NCBI RefSeq assembly: GCF_002120225.1
Contig: NZ_LAPZ01000007.1
Span: forward strand, 222,817-286,816
Direction: 5' to 3'
Source of the DNA: Tenacibaculum holothuriorum
GTDB lineage: Bacteria; Bacteroidota; Bacteroidia; Flavobacteriales; Flavobacteriaceae
DNA: 64,000 nt
Shown: positions 1 to 8,205 of the stretch, piece after piece
Position numbering within the stretch: position 1 is the stretch's first letter
How the letters are laid out: each line of letters starts with the position of its first letter
Position numbers and translations under genes: made by a program
Notes under the pieces: generated by a model
The model's input: the letters and a program-made list of their open reading frames with translations, nothing else
The model's database searches: none
Told to the model about the DNA's origin: nothing

Positions 1-105
1 CGAAAAGCACATAAAGTACATCATAAACATTTAGGAAAAGAAGAAGGAGAATGTTTTGGTATGTTGTTCGTGCCTTTTAAATATTTTAAAGCATATAGAA
101 AGTGA
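1..105 (+). CDS. crtZ: Beta-carotene hydroxylase, C-terminal fragment
   Basis: Only the last 34 codons are inside the window; the gene begins upstream. The visible tail has the histidine-rich HKVHHKH cluster followed by EGECFGM and PFKYFK, which is the usual end of CrtZ-type beta-carotene hydroxylases of the fatty-acid hydroxylase superfamily. These enzymes hydroxylate the beta-ionone rings of beta-carotene to give zeaxanthin at the inner membrane, using a His-coordinated di-iron centre. Its stop codon overlaps the GTG start of the lycopene cyclase gene (GTGA), so the two are probably co-translated. The assignment rests on a short fragment but is supported by the next gene. Confidence 0.85.
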   Translation, partial: RKAHKVHHKHLGKEEGECFGMLFVPFKYFKAYRK

Positions 106-794
106 ATCATTATTTATATCTAATATTAAATTTAGGTAGTTTAAGTATTCCATTGTTATATAGTTTTTTAGAAAAGAAATTTCATTTCATTCAATATTTT
201 AAAATTGCGTTTATAAGTATTGTTTTAGTGGCATTTCCTTTCTTAATTTGGGATGGAATATTTACTGCAGAAGGCGTTTGGGGATTTAATTCCGATTATT
301 TTTTAGGTGCAAAAATTTTTAAAATGCCTATTGAAGAATGGCTGTTTTTTTTCTGTATTCCTTATGCATGTTTGTTTACGCATGAAGTTTTAAAGTATTA
401 CTTGCCTAATTTTAAATTATCAAAATCAGTAACTATTCTAATTAGTATACTATTGTTATTAATTGTTTTTTTCTTATTGATTTTCAATTTTGGAAAGTGG
501 TATACAACAGTAAATTTTCTGTTTTTTCTTGTATTGGTATTGTATGGTTTAAAGAACCATTTAACAACATTACAAGAATACTTACCAAGTTTTATAGTGA
601 TTTTAATTCCGTTTTTTATAGTAAACGGAATATTAACAGGAAGCTTTATTGAAAGTCCTGTGGTTTGGTATAATAACAATGAAAATTTAGGATTTCGCTT
701 ATTTACGATACCGTTCGAAGATGTTTTTTACGCGTTTAATCTATTGTTTTCAATTCAATTAATATTCAATTATTTAAAGCAGCAACAGTTTTGA
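102..794 (+). CDS. Lycopene cyclase (CrtYcd-type membrane protein)
   Basis: A 230-aa integral membrane protein with about six to seven hydrophobic helices. It contains the heterodimeric lycopene cyclase signature twice in tandem: FLIWDG...EGVWGFN with PIEEWLFFF in the first half (about residues 45-85), and PVVWYNNNENLG with IPFEDVFYAF in the second (about 185-215). It would cyclise the ends of lycopene to beta-carotene in the inner membrane, providing the substrate for the upstream hydroxylase. Translation starts at GTG, 4 bp inside crtZ, because no suitable ATG exists before the first helix; the GTGA overlap suggests translational coupling. It ends with a TTGA overlap with tspO. Confidence 0.88.
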   Translation: MNHYLYLILNLGSLSIPLLYSFLEKKFHFIQYFKIAFISIVLVAFPFLIWDGIFTAEGVWGFNSDYFLGAKIFKMPIEEWLFFFCIPYACLFTHEVLKYYLPNFKLSKSVTILISILLLLIVFFLLIFNFGKWYTTVNFLFFLVLVLYGLKNHLTTLQEYLPSFIVILIPFFIVNGILTGSFIESPVVWYNNNENLGFRLFTIPFEDVFYAFNLLFSIQLIFNYLKQQQF

Positions 795-1264
795 AAGAAA
801 ATAAATACATACGATTTATCATTTTTTTAATTGCTAACTTTTTAGCCTTAGCAATAGGAGTTTGGTTAATGAACGACGGACCGAGAACTGATTGGTATCT
901 ATCATTAAACAAAGCCCCGTGGACTCCTGCAAATTGGGTTTTTGGAGCAGCTTGGACAACCATTATGTTATTATTCGCTTTTTATATGACAAAGTTGAGT
1001 TTTCAATATGAATTTTTAGCACAGAAAATATTGATATTATACGTTGTACAATGGTTATTAAATGTAGGTTGGAATTACTTTTTCTTCAATCAACATTTAG
1101 TTTTAGTTGGGGTAATTTCAATAACACTATTATGGCTGTTAATTGGTTATTTTACTTTCGAACATATCAAAAAAATAAAATGGTACACAATATTCATCTT
1201 ACCTTATTTAGTTTGGATGACCATAGCTACTAGTTTAAATGCATATATTTTATTCAATAACTAA
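791..1264 (+). CDS. tspO: TspO/MBR family tryptophan-rich sensory protein
   Basis: A 157-aa protein with five predicted membrane helices and the TspO/MBR signature NKAPWTPANWVFGAAWT (about residues 40-56), plus the W-N-x-x-F pattern of helix 4 (VGWNYFFF). TspO proteins bind porphyrins and other tetrapyrroles and cholesterol-like ligands, and in bacteria are linked to light, oxygen and tetrapyrrole stress responses; carotenoid clusters sometimes carry one. It starts at TTG 791 in a 4-bp overlap (TTGA) with the lycopene cyclase stop, the second such non-ATG overlap in this operon. The family call is secure; its role in pigment or photo-stress physiology is inferred from context. Confidence 0.9.
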   Translation: MKENKYIRFIIFLIANFLALAIGVWLMNDGPRTDWYLSLNKAPWTPANWVFGAAWTTIMLLFAFYMTKLSFQYEFLAQKILILYVVQWLLNVGWNYFFFNQHLVLVGVISITLLWLLIGYFTFEHIKKIKWYTIFILPYLVWMTIATSLNAYILFNN

Positions 1265-1275
1265 AACGGATGTAA

Positions 1276-2691
1276 ATGAAGGTGTTGATTACAGGAATTA
1301 CAGGATATGTAGGAAAGAGGTTAGTTCCATTACTTCTTAAAGAAGGACATACTCTTGTATGTTGTATTAGAGATTTAAGAAGGATCCCAAGTGAACTTAA
1401 AAATAATAAGTCTATATCGTTTGTAGAACTCGATTTTTTAAAGCCTAATTCCAAGCTCCCTAATGACATTGATATAGCATATTACCTTATACATTCAATG
1501 TCTACCAGCAGCAACGATTTTGAAAGTTTAGAAGAAAAATGTGCAAAGAATTTTAAAAAATTAATAAGTACTACTTCTTGCCAGCAAGTAATTTATTTAA
1601 GCGGAATTGTAAATGATAATTCACTATCAAAACATCTTCAATCTAGGTATAAAGTAGAACAGATTTTACAAAGTGATAACTATTATACCACAACTTTTAG
1701 AGCTGGTATTATTGTAGGAAGCGGAAGTGCGTCATTCGAAATTATTAGAGATTTAGTAGAAAAACTTCCTGTAATGATAACACCAAAATGGTTACATACA
1801 AAAACACAACCCATTGCGATACGAGACGTGTTAAACTACCTAACTAAAGCTATAGCTAATGAAAAGGTATATAATAAATCATTTGATATTTATGGACCTG
1901 AAGTATTGACATATAAAGATATGTTGTTACAATTTGCTGAAGTGAGAGGATTAAAAAGGTACATTTTTACATTACCAATATTAACACCAAAACTATCATC
2001 ATATTGGTTGTATTTTGTTACTTCTACATCTTTTAATTTGGCAAAATCTTTAGTAGATAGTATGACGGTTGAAGTAATAGGGAAGGAAAATAAAATCAAT
2101 GATATTATAAAGGCTACTCCTATTACTTATAAAGAATCAGTTAATAAAGCTTTTGTAAAAATAGCTCAGAATTCAATTGTTTCAAGTTGGAAAGACGCTA
2201 AAATTAGCGGAGTTTTAAAAAAAGAATATAAGGATTATATAAACTTACCTCATTTTGGTTGCTTTAAAGATATAAGAAGTAGAAAAATGATGAATGAAGA
2301 AGAAACAATAGATAAAGTTTGGAGTATAGGAGGGAAAAAAGGATGGTATAAATTTGATTTTTTGTGGGAAGTAAGAGGTATTGTTGATCAGTTTTTTGGA
2401 GGAGTAGGTTTGCGTAGAGGGAGAAGACATCCAACTGAATTAAAACCTGGAGATGCATTGGATTTTTGGAGAGTTTTACTAGCTGATAAAAAAAATAAAC
2501 GCCTATTACTTTTTGCTGAAATGAAGTTGCCAGGTGAAGCATGGTTAGAGTTTAAAATTGTTAAAAATAAGTTGTATCAAAGAGCAGTATTTAGACCAAA
2601 AGGAATATTCGGAAGAATGTATTGGTATGCTGTTTTACCATTTCATGCTTTTGTTTTTAAGGGGATGATAAATAGGTTAGTAGAAAAATAA
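1276..2691 (+). CDS. SDR-family NAD(P)-binding oxidoreductase with DUF2867 tail
   Basis: A 471-aa two-domain protein. Residues 1 to about 290 form an atypical short-chain dehydrogenase/NmrA-like Rossmann domain starting with TGITGYVGKRLVP (dinucleotide-binding glycines) and AYYLIHSM. Residues from about 300 to the end match the DUF2867 type, with WSIGGKKGWY, GLRRGRRHP and PGDALDFWRV. Proteins of this architecture are common in photolyase-containing stress operons of Gram-negative bacteria, but their substrate is unknown to me. It lies 11 bp after tspO and 19 bp before the glutathione peroxidase gene, so it is very likely in the same transcript. No signal peptide is visible; likely cytosolic or peripheral. 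Confidence 0.82.
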   Translation: MKVLITGITGYVGKRLVPLLLKEGHTLVCCIRDLRRIPSELKNNKSISFVELDFLKPNSKLPNDIDIAYYLIHSMSTSSNDFESLEEKCAKNFKKLISTTSCQQVIYLSGIVNDNSLSKHLQSRYKVEQILQSDNYYTTTFRAGIIVGSGSASFEIIRDLVEKLPVMITPKWLHTKTQPIAIRDVLNYLTKAIANEKVYNKSFDIYGPEVLTYKDMLLQFAEVRGLKRYIFTLPILTPKLSSYWLYFVTSTSFNLAKSLVDSMTVEVIGKENKINDIIKATPITYKESVNKAFVKIAQNSIVSSWKDAKISGVLKKEYKDYINLPHFGCFKDIRSRKMMNEEETIDKVWSIGGKKGWYKFDFLWEVRGIVDQFFGGVGLRRGRRHPTELKPGDALDFWRVLLADKKNKRLLLFAEMKLPGEAWLEFKIVKNKLYQRAVFRPKGIFGRMYWYAVLPFHAFVFKGMINRLVEK

Positions 2692-2710
2692 ACATAAAAT
2701 AACTTTAATT

Positions 2711-3226
2711 ATGACACTATTTAGTTTTTTAGGAAATGGACAAAATGTAAGACCAAATGAATCATTATTTAAATTAAAAATTAATGATATCAACGGAAAA
2801 GAGTTAAAGTTAGAAGAATACAAAGGCAAGAAAATATTGTTTGTTAATGTAGCCTCTAAATGCGGTTTTACAAATCAATATGATGGATTACAAGATTTAT
2901 ATTCAAAATACCAAGGTAAATTGGTAGTTATTGGCTTACCGTGTAATCAATTTGGAGCGCAAGAACCAGGAACAGAACAGGAAATACAATCATTTTGTAG
3001 AATGAACTATGGAGTAGATTTTCCTATGACAGAAAAGATTGATGTAAAAGGAGAAAATCAGCACCCGATTTACCAATGGTTAACTCAAAAGCAAAAAAAT
3101 GGTAAAATGAATTCTTCAGTAAAATGGAATTTTCAAAAGTACTTGGTAGATGAAGAAGGAAGGCTGATAGATGTTTTTTACTCGATAACAAAGCCGATGA
3201 GTAAAAAGATAACTAAATTGTTATAA
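2711..3226 (+). CDS. Glutathione peroxidase family protein (thiol peroxidase)
   Basis: A 171-aa protein of the glutathione peroxidase superfamily. The peroxidatic cysteine is C51 in NVASKCGFTNQY (Cys, not selenocysteine). The other tetrad members are visible as Q80 in GLPCNQFG and W139-N140 in KWNFQKYL. Bacterial enzymes of this kind reduce hydrogen peroxide and organic hydroperoxides, usually with thioredoxin as donor. The first 15 residues are mildly hydrophobic, but no clear signal-peptidase site follows. Its place between the SDR and SRPBCC genes of a carotenoid/photolyase operon fits a role in removing peroxides made by light and oxygen. Confidence 0.9.
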   Translation: MTLFSFLGNGQNVRPNESLFKLKINDINGKELKLEEYKGKKILFVNVASKCGFTNQYDGLQDLYSKYQGKLVVIGLPCNQFGAQEPGTEQEIQSFCRMNYGVDFPMTEKIDVKGENQHPIYQWLTQKQKNGKMNSSVKWNFQKYLVDEEGRLIDVFYSITKPMSKKITKLL

Positions 3227-3228
3227 AG

Positions 3229-3714
3229 GTGATTAAATTCAGGAAACATTCAGGAATTTACACCTTGTCTACAGAGCAAGTTTTAAAAGTACCAATAGCA
3301 CAAGCTTGGAGTTTTTTTAGTATGCCTCAAAATTTATCTAAAATAACTCCGTCTCATATGGGGTTTGATATAACCTCTACTGTTGATAGTAAAGTCTACG
3401 CAGGACAAATTATTACTTATAGAGTAGGTATTTTACCAGGAGTTAAATCGAATTGGGTAACAGAAATAACTCAGGTAAAAGAACAAGAATTTTTTATTGA
3501 CGAACAACGATTCGGTCCCTACAAAATGTGGCATCATGAACATTGGTTTGAAGAATTACCGAATGGTAATACCTTAATGAAAGATAAGATTTCGTATAAA
3601 ATTCCTTTTGGTTTTTTAGGACACATAGCACAAAGTGTTTTCATAAAAAAACAATTGAAAGGAATATTTGAACATAGGTTTTCAACATTAGAAAAATTAT
3701 TTAATGGAAGATAG
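3229..3714 (+). CDS. SRPBCC (START-like) family protein
   Basis: A 161-aa START/Bet v1-like protein of the kind usually annotated SRPBCC family or, misleadingly, cell division inhibitor. Recognisable features are the N-terminal VPIAQAWSFFSMPQNL, a TITPSHMG-like loop (KITPSHMGF) and the conserved RFGPYKMWHHEHWF block. The fold makes a hydrophobic cavity for a lipid or cofactor; the ligand is unknown. It begins at GTG 3229, 2 bp after the peroxidase stop, and its 3' end overlaps the photolyase start by 11 bp, so the three genes are probably translationally coupled. The same neighbour pair (SRPBCC plus photolyase) recurs in light-stress operons of other phyla. Confidence 0.82.
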   Translation: MIKFRKHSGIYTLSTEQVLKVPIAQAWSFFSMPQNLSKITPSHMGFDITSTVDSKVYAGQIITYRVGILPGVKSNWVTEITQVKEQEFFIDEQRFGPYKMWHHEHWFEELPNGNTLMKDKISYKIPFGFLGHIAQSVFIKKQLKGIFEHRFSTLEKLFNGR

Positions 3715-4996
3715 AATAGTAGTTTTTTGGTTTAGAAGAGATTTAAGATTGCATGATAATACTGGGTTAAGTAAAGCTTTACAATCTGGTTATAAGGTAC
3801 TTCCTATATTTATTTTTGATGATAATATTTTAGATGGTCTTCCAAAAAATGATGCGCGAATAACTTTTATATACGATAGCTTAAAAGCTGTAAATAATGA
3901 GCTTATAAAAGAAGATACAAATCTGTTAATTCAAAAAGGATCACCGCTTAAGGTTTGGAAAGAAATTATAGCAAAATTTTCTGTTGCTGAGGTATATTTT
4001 AATCATGATTATGAACCTTATGGAATTAAAAGAGACCAAGAAATTAGAGCGTATCTTACAAGTAAAAATATAGTATGTAATACTTTTAAAGATCAGGTAA
4101 TTTTTGAGAAAAATGAAGTATTGAAAAAAGACGGTACTCCGTATACTGTGTTTACACCGTATAAAAGTAAATGGTTACAATTATTTAATAGAGATATACA
4201 TACCCAAGAACAAGTAACAGAAGTTTATTTTAAAAATTTCATTAAAAACCATACCGATTTTCCTGAGTTATCTAATTTAGGATTTAATAGAAGTAAAATA
4301 ACAGTAAAACCATACAGTTTATTGAGTTTAAGTAGGTATGAAGAAACAAGAAACTTTCCATTTAAAGACACAACTTCTTATTTATCACCTTATTTAAGGT
4401 TTGGTATTGTGAGCATAAGAAAAATGGTAACATTCGCTTTACAAACCAATGAAACATTTTTAAGTGAATTAATTTGGCGAGAGTTTTTTATGCAAATATT
4501 GTATCACTATCCGAAAGTGTTAACAGAGAGTTTTAAGAAGAAATATGATGTTATTCCTTGGAGAAATAATATTGAAGAATTTAATAAATGGTGTAATGGT
4601 GAAACTGGATATCCGTTGGTAGATGCAGGTATGAGAGAACTAAACCAAACAGGGTATATGCATAACAGGGTTCGAATGGTAGTAGCTAGTTTTTTATGTA
4701 AACATTTACTAATAGATTGGAGATGGGGAGAAGCTTATTTCGCAAAAAAATTACTCGATTTTGAATTGGCTTCTAATAACGGAAATTGGCAATGGGCTGC
4801 AGGAACAGGTTGCGATGCAGCTCCTTATTTTAGAGTTTTCAATCCGACAGAACAATTAAAAAAGTTCGATAAAGAATTGAAGTACACCCAAAAATGGGTA
4901 ACCAATTTAAATGAGTTTAGTTATCCGCCACCAATGGTAGATCATAAATTAGCCAGAGAAAGAGCTATAAATACGTATAAGAAAGCACTACAATAA
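3704..4996 (+). CDS. phr: Deoxyribodipyrimidine photolyase (class I type)
   Basis: A 430-aa cryptochrome/photolyase family protein. Residues 1 to about 130 are the alpha/beta antenna domain (VFWFRRDLRLHDN). The C-terminal helical FAD domain has WREFFMQILYHYP, GYPLVDAGMRELNQTGYMHNR and the NGNWQWAAGTGCDAAPYFR motif, as in CPD photolyases rather than animal cryptochromes. It uses blue light and FADH to split cyclobutane pyrimidine dimers. The length is normal but slightly short compared with E. coli PhrB. The start overlaps the SRPBCC gene by 11 bp. It is the last gene of the carotenoid/light-stress run and its stop codon lies inside the terminator hairpin. Confidence 0.92.
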   Translation: MEDRIVVFWFRRDLRLHDNTGLSKALQSGYKVLPIFIFDDNILDGLPKNDARITFIYDSLKAVNNELIKEDTNLLIQKGSPLKVWKEIIAKFSVAEVYFNHDYEPYGIKRDQEIRAYLTSKNIVCNTFKDQVIFEKNEVLKKDGTPYTVFTPYKSKWLQLFNRDIHTQEQVTEVYFKNFIKNHTDFPELSNLGFNRSKITVKPYSLLSLSRYEETRNFPFKDTTSYLSPYLRFGIVSIRKMVTFALQTNETFLSELIWREFFMQILYHYPKVLTESFKKKYDVIPWRNNIEEFNKWCNGETGYPLVDAGMRELNQTGYMHNRVRMVVASFLCKHLLIDWRWGEAYFAKKLLDFELASNNGNWQWAAGTGCDAAPYFRVFNPTEQLKKFDKELKYTQKWVTNLNEFSYPPPMVDHKLARERAINTYKKALQ

Positions 4997-5013
4997 TGTG
5001 GTGCTTTTTTTAT
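4982..5013 (+). terminator. Rho-independent terminator of the carotenoid/photolyase operon
   Basis: An 11-bp stem (AAAGCACTACA with TGTGGTGCTTT, one T-G wobble) and a 4-nt loop, followed by a run of T. It includes the photolyase stop codon, so transcription is ended almost exactly at the end of the coding sequence. Confidence 0.88.
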
Positions 5014-5114
5014 TACAATTCATCCTAAAAAAAATACAGTTGGGTAATATTTAGTTTTAAAAACTATAGTTGTATTGCACCTTTGTAGTGTAATTAATTT
5101 TAAAACTCAACAAT

Positions 5115-5528
5115 ATGAAACTTTTAATCAACTTAACAATTATCGCTATACTGTTTATCGTTGGTAGCATTTCAGCACAAAATAATACAATAACGGCAAC
5201 AGTAATAAACGCTAGTTCAGATGCAGGTAAAGTAAGTTATGCTTTATACACCAAAGATACTTTTATGAAAAAGCCACTTCAAGCTAAAAACTCTAAAATT
5301 AAAGGAGGTAAGAGTATAGTTTCGTTTGAAAATGTACCTGAAGGAGAATATGCAATCATTTGTTATCATGATAAAAATGATAATGATAGAATGGATTTTG
5401 AACCAAGCGGAATGCCTTTAGAAGACTATGGAGCTTCTAATAATGTAATGCGTTTTGGTCCGCCTCAGTATAACGATGCTAAGTTCGTAGTTTCTGATAA
5501 AGATGTATCTTTAGAAATCAAATTTTAA
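5115..5528 (+). CDS. DUF2141 secreted protein
   Basis: A 137-aa protein with a Sec signal peptide (MKLLINLTIIAILFIVGSISAQ, cleavage after SAQ) and a single DUF2141 domain. Recognisable are the beta-strands around GKVSYALY, FENVPEGEYAIICYHDKNDNDRMDF and the final KFVVSDKDVSLEI. DUF2141 proteins are small exported beta-sandwich proteins common in Bacteroidetes and Proteobacteria; no biochemical role is established that I know of. It lies 22 bp upstream of the LytS kinase gene and likely forms the first gene of that transcription unit. A weak -7-like CACCTTTG sits about 30 bp before the start codon. Confidence 0.85.
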   Translation: MKLLINLTIIAILFIVGSISAQNNTITATVINASSDAGKVSYALYTKDTFMKKPLQAKNSKIKGGKSIVSFENVPEGEYAIICYHDKNDNDRMDFEPSGMPLEDYGASNNVMRFGPPQYNDAKFVVSDKDVSLEIKF

Positions 5529-5550
5529 GGCATAGAAATACTTTAGTAAA

Positions 5551-6912
5551 ATGGATAATAAAGCAGGTATATTTTCAAGTAAAGAATTAAAAAAAGGGTT
5601 TTTAATGGCCTTGAAAATTACATTAATATTTGGTATACTCTTTTATTTAATAGGAGGAAGTCCATATACAATAAAAGGTTTCTTTATAACAATAGGAATT
5701 TCTGCTTTATATTCTTTTGGACTTGGATTTGGTCAAGGAGTATTAAATGATTTTTTAAGTAAAAAATGGGATTGGGTAACTCAAACCAACCAACGTGTTT
5801 GGACAGGAATTATTCTTACGATTGCTTATACTATACCAGCAATTTTAATTATACATTATATCTTGTTTGTTAAAATTCAAGGAGACAGTATTGATAATTT
5901 CTTCAAGTTTCCGATGATATGGATTCATTTGTTCTGGATTATTTTTTCGTTTGGAGTTTCTGCATTTTTACATGCAAGAGGTTTTATGTTAGAGTGGAAA
6001 AATGCTGCAAATCAAGAAACTACCGAACAAAAAATTGTAGCTAAGACAGAAACGGCAAAGTTCGAAACTTTAAAAAGTCAGATAGATCCACATTTTTTAT
6101 TCAATAGTTTAAATGTTTTAACTTCTTTAATTGGTGAAAACCCTAATCAGGCAGAAAAATTTACAACCAAACTTTCTAAAGTATATCGTTATGTTTTAGA
6201 GCAAAGAAATAAAGAGTTAGTACCGATTTCAGAAGAATTACAATTTGCTAAAACTTATATGGAATTATTGCAAATGCGTTTTGAAGATGCTTTAGAATTT
6301 TCATTACCAAAAGAAATAAATCCAGAATTTAAAATGGTACCGTTGTCATTACAATTACTATTAGAAAATGCTGTAAAGCACAATGTAGTATCATCAAGCA
6401 AGCCATTACACATTTCAATTTACGAAGAAAATGGTTTTTTAAAAGTTTCAAACAATGTAAATCCAAAAGAAGCTATTGGTAAAAAAAGTACCAAAGTAGG
6501 ATTGCAAAATATTGCAGATAGGTATGGTTTAATTACCTCACAACCTGTCGAAATTATAAACAATAAAAAAATATTTACAGTAAGCTTACCGTTGCTTACA
6601 CAAGCAAATAATATTATGAGAACATCAGAAGAATTTGAAAATAGTAACTATGTAAGAGCTGTTGAACGTGTAGAAAAACTAAAAGAATTTTATCAAAACT
6701 TAGCAACTTATTGTGTTATGATTCCTGTATTTATTTTTATTAATCTACGATTCTCACCACAATTTCATTGGTTTTGGTTTCCGATTGTAGGTTGGGGGAT
6801 AGGAGTTGTATTTCACGGATTAGAAGTACACAATTATAGCTTATTCCTTGGTAAAGATTGGGAAGAGAGAAAGATAAAAGAATTAATGGACGATAAAGAT
6901 AACTTTAAATAA
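5551..6912 (+). CDS. LytS/YehU-type sensor histidine kinase with C-terminal 2TM domain
   Basis: A 453-aa membrane kinase. Residues 15-145 hold four hydrophobic helices. Residues 170-350 are the His_kinase/HATPase core of the LytS-YehU class, with the phospho-accepting H181 in QIDPHFLFNSLN and the ATP-site N-box LLLENAVKHN and GLQNIADRYG. After the kinase, residues of about 355-453 form a complete 2TM domain (two helices, ending FLGKDWEERKIKELM) of the same type as the five proteins encoded directly downstream. Kinases of this class normally work with LytTR response regulators; one is encoded 2.8 kb downstream at 9700. The kinase-2TM fusion strongly suggests that the free-standing 2TM proteins act in the same signalling unit. 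Confidence 0.88.
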   Translation: MDNKAGIFSSKELKKGFLMALKITLIFGILFYLIGGSPYTIKGFFITIGISALYSFGLGFGQGVLNDFLSKKWDWVTQTNQRVWTGIILTIAYTIPAILIIHYILFVKIQGDSIDNFFKFPMIWIHLFWIIFSFGVSAFLHARGFMLEWKNAANQETTEQKIVAKTETAKFETLKSQIDPHFLFNSLNVLTSLIGENPNQAEKFTTKLSKVYRYVLEQRNKELVPISEELQFAKTYMELLQMRFEDALEFSLPKEINPEFKMVPLSLQLLLENAVKHNVVSSSKPLHISIYEENGFLKVSNNVNPKEAIGKKSTKVGLQNIADRYGLITSQPVEIINNKKIFTVSLPLLTQANNIMRTSEEFENSNYVRAVERVEKLKEFYQNLATYCVMIPVFIFINLRFSPQFHWFWFPIVGWGIGVVFHGLEVHNYSLFLGKDWEERKIKELMDDKDNFK

Positions 6913-6913
6913 A

Positions 6914-7222
6914 ATGGATAACTCGTATAAACAAGAGCAAAGTTATATTAAAGCTAAAAAAAAGGTAAAAGGAATAAAAGCATTTTACATTCATTTAGTT
7001 GTGAATATTTTTTCAATAGCTATAATTATTACAGTTAATTTATTGTTTTCACCACAATATCATTGGTTTTGGTTTGCGGTTATAGGTATAGCTGTAGCGC
7101 AAATTATTCATGGTATAGTTGCATTTGGTTTTCCGAATTTTGGTTTAAATAAAGATTGGGAAGAACAAAAGATTAAAGAGTTAATGAATAACAAGGAAAA
7201 TTTTAGACAAGATGGAAGATAA
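6914..7222 (+). CDS. 2TM domain protein, tandem copy 1
   Basis: A 102-aa member of the 2TM family: an amphipathic N-terminus (SYIKAKKKVKGIKAFYIHLVV), two membrane helices separated by a short HWFWF turn, and the conserved C-terminal box LNKDWEEQKIKELM. It starts 1 bp after the kinase stop and overlaps copy 2 by 11 bp. It is the closest of the five to the domain fused to the kinase (both share SPQ-HWFWF). Likely inner-membrane, with both ends cytosolic. The biochemical role is unknown. Confidence 0.88.
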   Translation: MDNSYKQEQSYIKAKKKVKGIKAFYIHLVVNIFSIAIIITVNLLFSPQYHWFWFAVIGIAVAQIIHGIVAFGFPNFGLNKDWEEQKIKELMNNKENFRQDGR

Positions 7223-7499
7223 AAGAACTGAAGAATATCGATTTATAAAGGCAAAAGAAAAAGTAAAAAAGATAAAAGGTTTTTATGCTCATCTTGTAGT
7301 AACAATTTTTATCATTCCAGTTGTCATTTTTATAAACTTAAAATTTGTTCCAGAATTTCATTGGTTTTGGATCGCTATTGGAGGAATTTCATTTAGTGTA
7401 GTTATGCATTGGCTTTCTGTTTTTGGGTTTGACAAACTAGGTTTTGGTAAAGATTGGGAAGATCGAAAGATTAAAGAATTTATGAACGAAAAAAGATAG
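7212..7499 (+). CDS. 2TM domain protein, tandem copy 2
   Basis: A 95-aa 2TM family protein with EYRFIKAKEKVKKIKGFYAHL, two hydrophobic helices around PEFHWFWIAIGG and the terminal FGKDWEDRKIKEFM box. Its ATG lies inside the end of copy 1 (11-bp overlap), and copy 3 begins 4 bp after its stop, so it is tightly translationally linked. Predicted inner-membrane protein with no visible catalytic residues; perhaps a subunit or partner of the 2TM kinase. Confidence 0.87.
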   Translation: MEDKRTEEYRFIKAKEKVKKIKGFYAHLVVTIFIIPVVIFINLKFVPEFHWFWIAIGGISFSVVMHWLSVFGFDKLGFGKDWEDRKIKEFMNEKR

Positions 7500-7503
7500 A
7501 AAG

Positions 7504-7851
7504 ATGGATCACAGAAATTATATAGAAGAACAACGATACGTAAAAGCAAAAAAGAGGGTAAACGATATAAAAGGATTTTACATTCATTTTACAGTATACG
7601 TTTTAGTAAATATTTTTATTAGCGGAGTTATAATCTTTGGATTAACAAATGATGAAGGAAGAAGTTTCTCTGATGCTATTACACATCCAGGAGTTTATAT
7701 GACTTGGATGGGGTGGGGAATAGGAGTGTTTTTTCACTGGTTAGGAGTTTTTGGTTTTCCTACAGTAATGACGAAAGGTTGGGAAGAGCGTAAAATTCAA
7801 GAATTAATGAAGGAGGAAGAAGAAAGAAGTAACAGAATAACTAAAAAATAA
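7504..7851 (+). CDS. 2TM domain protein, tandem copy 3
   Basis: A 115-aa 2TM family protein. The N-terminal block YVKAKKRVNDIKGFYIHF and C-terminal TKGWEERKIQELM box are conserved. The loop between the two helices is longer than in copies 1 and 2 (about 20 polar residues, LTNDEGRSFSDAITHPGVY) and the tail is Glu-rich. The long-loop form is shared with copies 4 and 5, so the array contains two subtypes. It is separated from copy 4 by only 3 bp. Confidence 0.87.
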   Translation: MDHRNYIEEQRYVKAKKRVNDIKGFYIHFTVYVLVNIFISGVIIFGLTNDEGRSFSDAITHPGVYMTWMGWGIGVFFHWLGVFGFPTVMTKGWEERKIQELMKEEEERSNRITKK

Positions 7852-7854
7852 GTT

Positions 7855-8175
7855 ATGAAAGTTATAGAACCTAACACAGAAGAAATAAAATACCTTCAAG
7901 CTAAAAAACGAGTAGAAGCGTTAAAAGGATACTACTGGCATGTTGCAATTTATTTAATAATAAATACACTTACTTCTTGGAAAAATATTTTAAGAGGATT
8001 AGAAAATGGTGAAAGTATTATCGAAATATTTTACGATTATAAAGTTTCATTTTCATGGATTGTATGGGGGATTATACTTATAATTCATACAATTAGAGTT
8101 TTCGGATTTAATAATTCTTTTACCAAGAACTGGGAAGATCGTAAGATAAAAGAATACATGAATAAATCTAGCTAA
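7855..8175 (+). CDS. 2TM domain protein, tandem copy 4
   Basis: A 106-aa 2TM family protein with IKYLQAKKRVEALKGYYWHV, a long inter-helix segment (about RGLENGESIIEIFYDY), a second helix with WGIILIIHTIRVFGF and the TKNWEDRKIKEYM box. It belongs to the long-loop subtype with copies 3 and 5. It sits 3 bp after copy 3; a 30-bp gap with a poor ribosome-binding site separates it from copy 5. Confidence 0.87.
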   Translation: MKVIEPNTEEIKYLQAKKRVEALKGYYWHVAIYLIINTLTSWKNILRGLENGESIIEIFYDYKVSFSWIVWGIILIIHTIRVFGFNNSFTKNWEDRKIKEYMNKSS

Positions 8176-8205
8176 ATAACAAAACAACAACTAATCAACA
8201 CAATT

